This document shows, one piece after another, positions 63,258-64,000 of a stretch of DNA of 64,000 nucleotides. Within the stretch, counting starts at the first letter, position 1, and each line of letters starts with the position of its first letter. The position numbers and the translations under genes are program-made. The stretch is from the NCBI GenBank assembly GCA_000151295.1, contig GG745352.1:788658-852657 (forward strand). The letters run 5' to 3'. A model generated the notes under the pieces. It saw only the letters and a program-made list of their open reading frames with translations, ran no database searches and was not told where the DNA came from. This stretch comes from Allomyces macrogynus ATCC 38327. Lineage: Eukaryota > Blastocladiomycota > Blastocladiomycetes > Blastocladiales > Blastocladiaceae.

Positions 63258-64000
63258 ATGGCATCAGTAATACCTGCAGCAGGGACCGAGAAGCGGATAG
63301 CAAGTGTCGCCAATCATTGCGCTCCGATCCCGCAGATTTTGGAGCAGCTTCCCGACCTTCTGCTCGCGTCACTTTGCAGCTGGCTGTTCACGCTTGGTAG
63401 CTCGCGCTCGGTCCTCGAATTTGCACTTGCTGCGCCCGCGTTTTATGCGCCCGCTATTCGTGTCACGATCCAAAATGCCAGCGAGTTTGCATTTCTTGAG
63501 CCTGACAGCCCAAACCAGCTCCACGTCGATCGCTCGAAGAGTGGATTGCTTGGGTCGTTTTGGGACGACGACAATGATAGTTCCGACGATGACGAGCATG
63601 CTGAAGAGCATGACGACTACGAGGAAGGGGACGAGACGGGCGCCACGGACGACGGCGACACGCACATTGGACGCCAATTCTATCCACCGCGTCCAGCCTA
63701 GCGCAAGCGCTTCTGTGGTCTTCCCTGCTTGGCGTCGCGCTATTGGACGCTCGTTCCCACCCCGGCGCGGCAGATCCGGTACTTCACCATCAGCGACGAC
63801 CTCGAGGACATTACCAATTTTGGCATGATCTCGCCGCAGTGCCAAAAATTGACGCTCGGTCCATTTCCGGACTTGAGTGACAACTTGCCGACCATTCCCT
63901 GGTCTGTCGAATGGCTCATGCTCGATAATTTAACAACGCGAAGCGACGGTTTTTGAGCGCGCGTTTATTCATGAAGCGCTGCTGCCAAACCTGCAGTCAT
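63258..64000 (+). pseudogene. F-box-like/LRR copy with frameshifts, cut by the window end
   Basis: An ATG at 63258 starts MASVIPAAGTEKRIASVANH. F-box-like LEQLPDLLLASLCSWLF and FALAAPAFYAPAIRVTI follow. A very acidic loop (DDDNDSSDDDEHAEEHDDYE) precedes IGRQFYPPRPA and a stop at 63699-63701. In other frames the second signature continues as RYWTLVPTPARQIRYFTI, then QCQKLTLGPFPDLSDN and WSVEWLMLDNLTTRSDGF. After another shift near 63950 comes FERAFIHEALLPNLQ. Like the relic at 3543 it lies on the plus strand. Its 3' end is outside the window. Confidence 0.7.

Noticed and set aside
3543..64000. Idea that the clustered genes form a bacterial-type defence island
   Set aside because: Genes have spliceosomal introns and separate promoters, and no nuclease, protease or NTPase partners accompany the LRR genes.

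Overview
The window is nuclear DNA of a eukaryote. Genes are split by short GT-AG introns (about 63-200 bp, often starting gtacgt), coding sequence is GC-rich at third codon positions, and there are no operons or ribosome-binding sites. The gene set (GPI-type GH18 chitinase, cytosolic valyl-tRNA synthetase, acetyl-CoA acetyltransferase, glycogenin-like enzyme, tRNA-splicing endonuclease Sen2) fits a fungus. An LRRC51-like gene, a family typical of ciliated or flagellated organisms, and a TMEM164 homologue point to a flagellated early-diverging fungus. A blastocladiomycete such as Allomyces is my best guess, but this is inference.

Layout. 1-3034: 3' part of the valyl-tRNA synthetase gene (+). 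3.5-6.1 kb: decayed F-box/LRR-like sequence (+) and one copy of a dispersed repeat. 6.17-21.2 kb: a minus-strand array of F-box-like/LRR genes with four intact members (6173-7855, 8179-9747, 10175-11941, 15322-17166) and at least six broken ones. 21.7-33.4 kb: single-copy genes for acetyl-CoA acetyltransferase (-), a HEATR6-like protein (-), a TMEM164-like acyltransferase (+) and a glycogenin-like glycosyltransferase (-), with one more LRR relic at 29.3-29.8 kb. 35.0-43.0 kb: a second minus-strand array of five related F-box-like/LRR copies, all damaged, with the second copy of the dispersed repeat inside it. 43.4-63.0 kb: a multi-pass membrane protein (-), GH18 chitinase (+), a large LRR protein with a Cys cluster (+), a disordered two-TM protein (+), Sen2 (-) facing an LRRC51-like gene (+), and two tandem paralogues of the 43.4-kb membrane protein (+). 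At 63.26 kb another F-box-like/LRR copy (+) runs off the end.

Two things stand out. The first is the F-box-like/LRR family: about 18 copies in 64 kb, four of them open. All share an N-terminal F-box-like helix motif, two short beta-type signatures (W-Y/F-L-hydrophobic-L-P-x-R and K/R-W-S-L-L-P-V/I), then irregular LRRs. This is the pattern of a birth-and-death family. The second is a three-member membrane protein family, with intron positions conserved where they can be compared, that I cannot match to a known family. Smaller points are a 6-nt microexon that supplies the catalytic core of the chitinase, and two introns of length 3n that leave the reading frame open. I saw no tRNA or rRNA genes, no CRISPR array and no recognisable transposase or reverse transcriptase.
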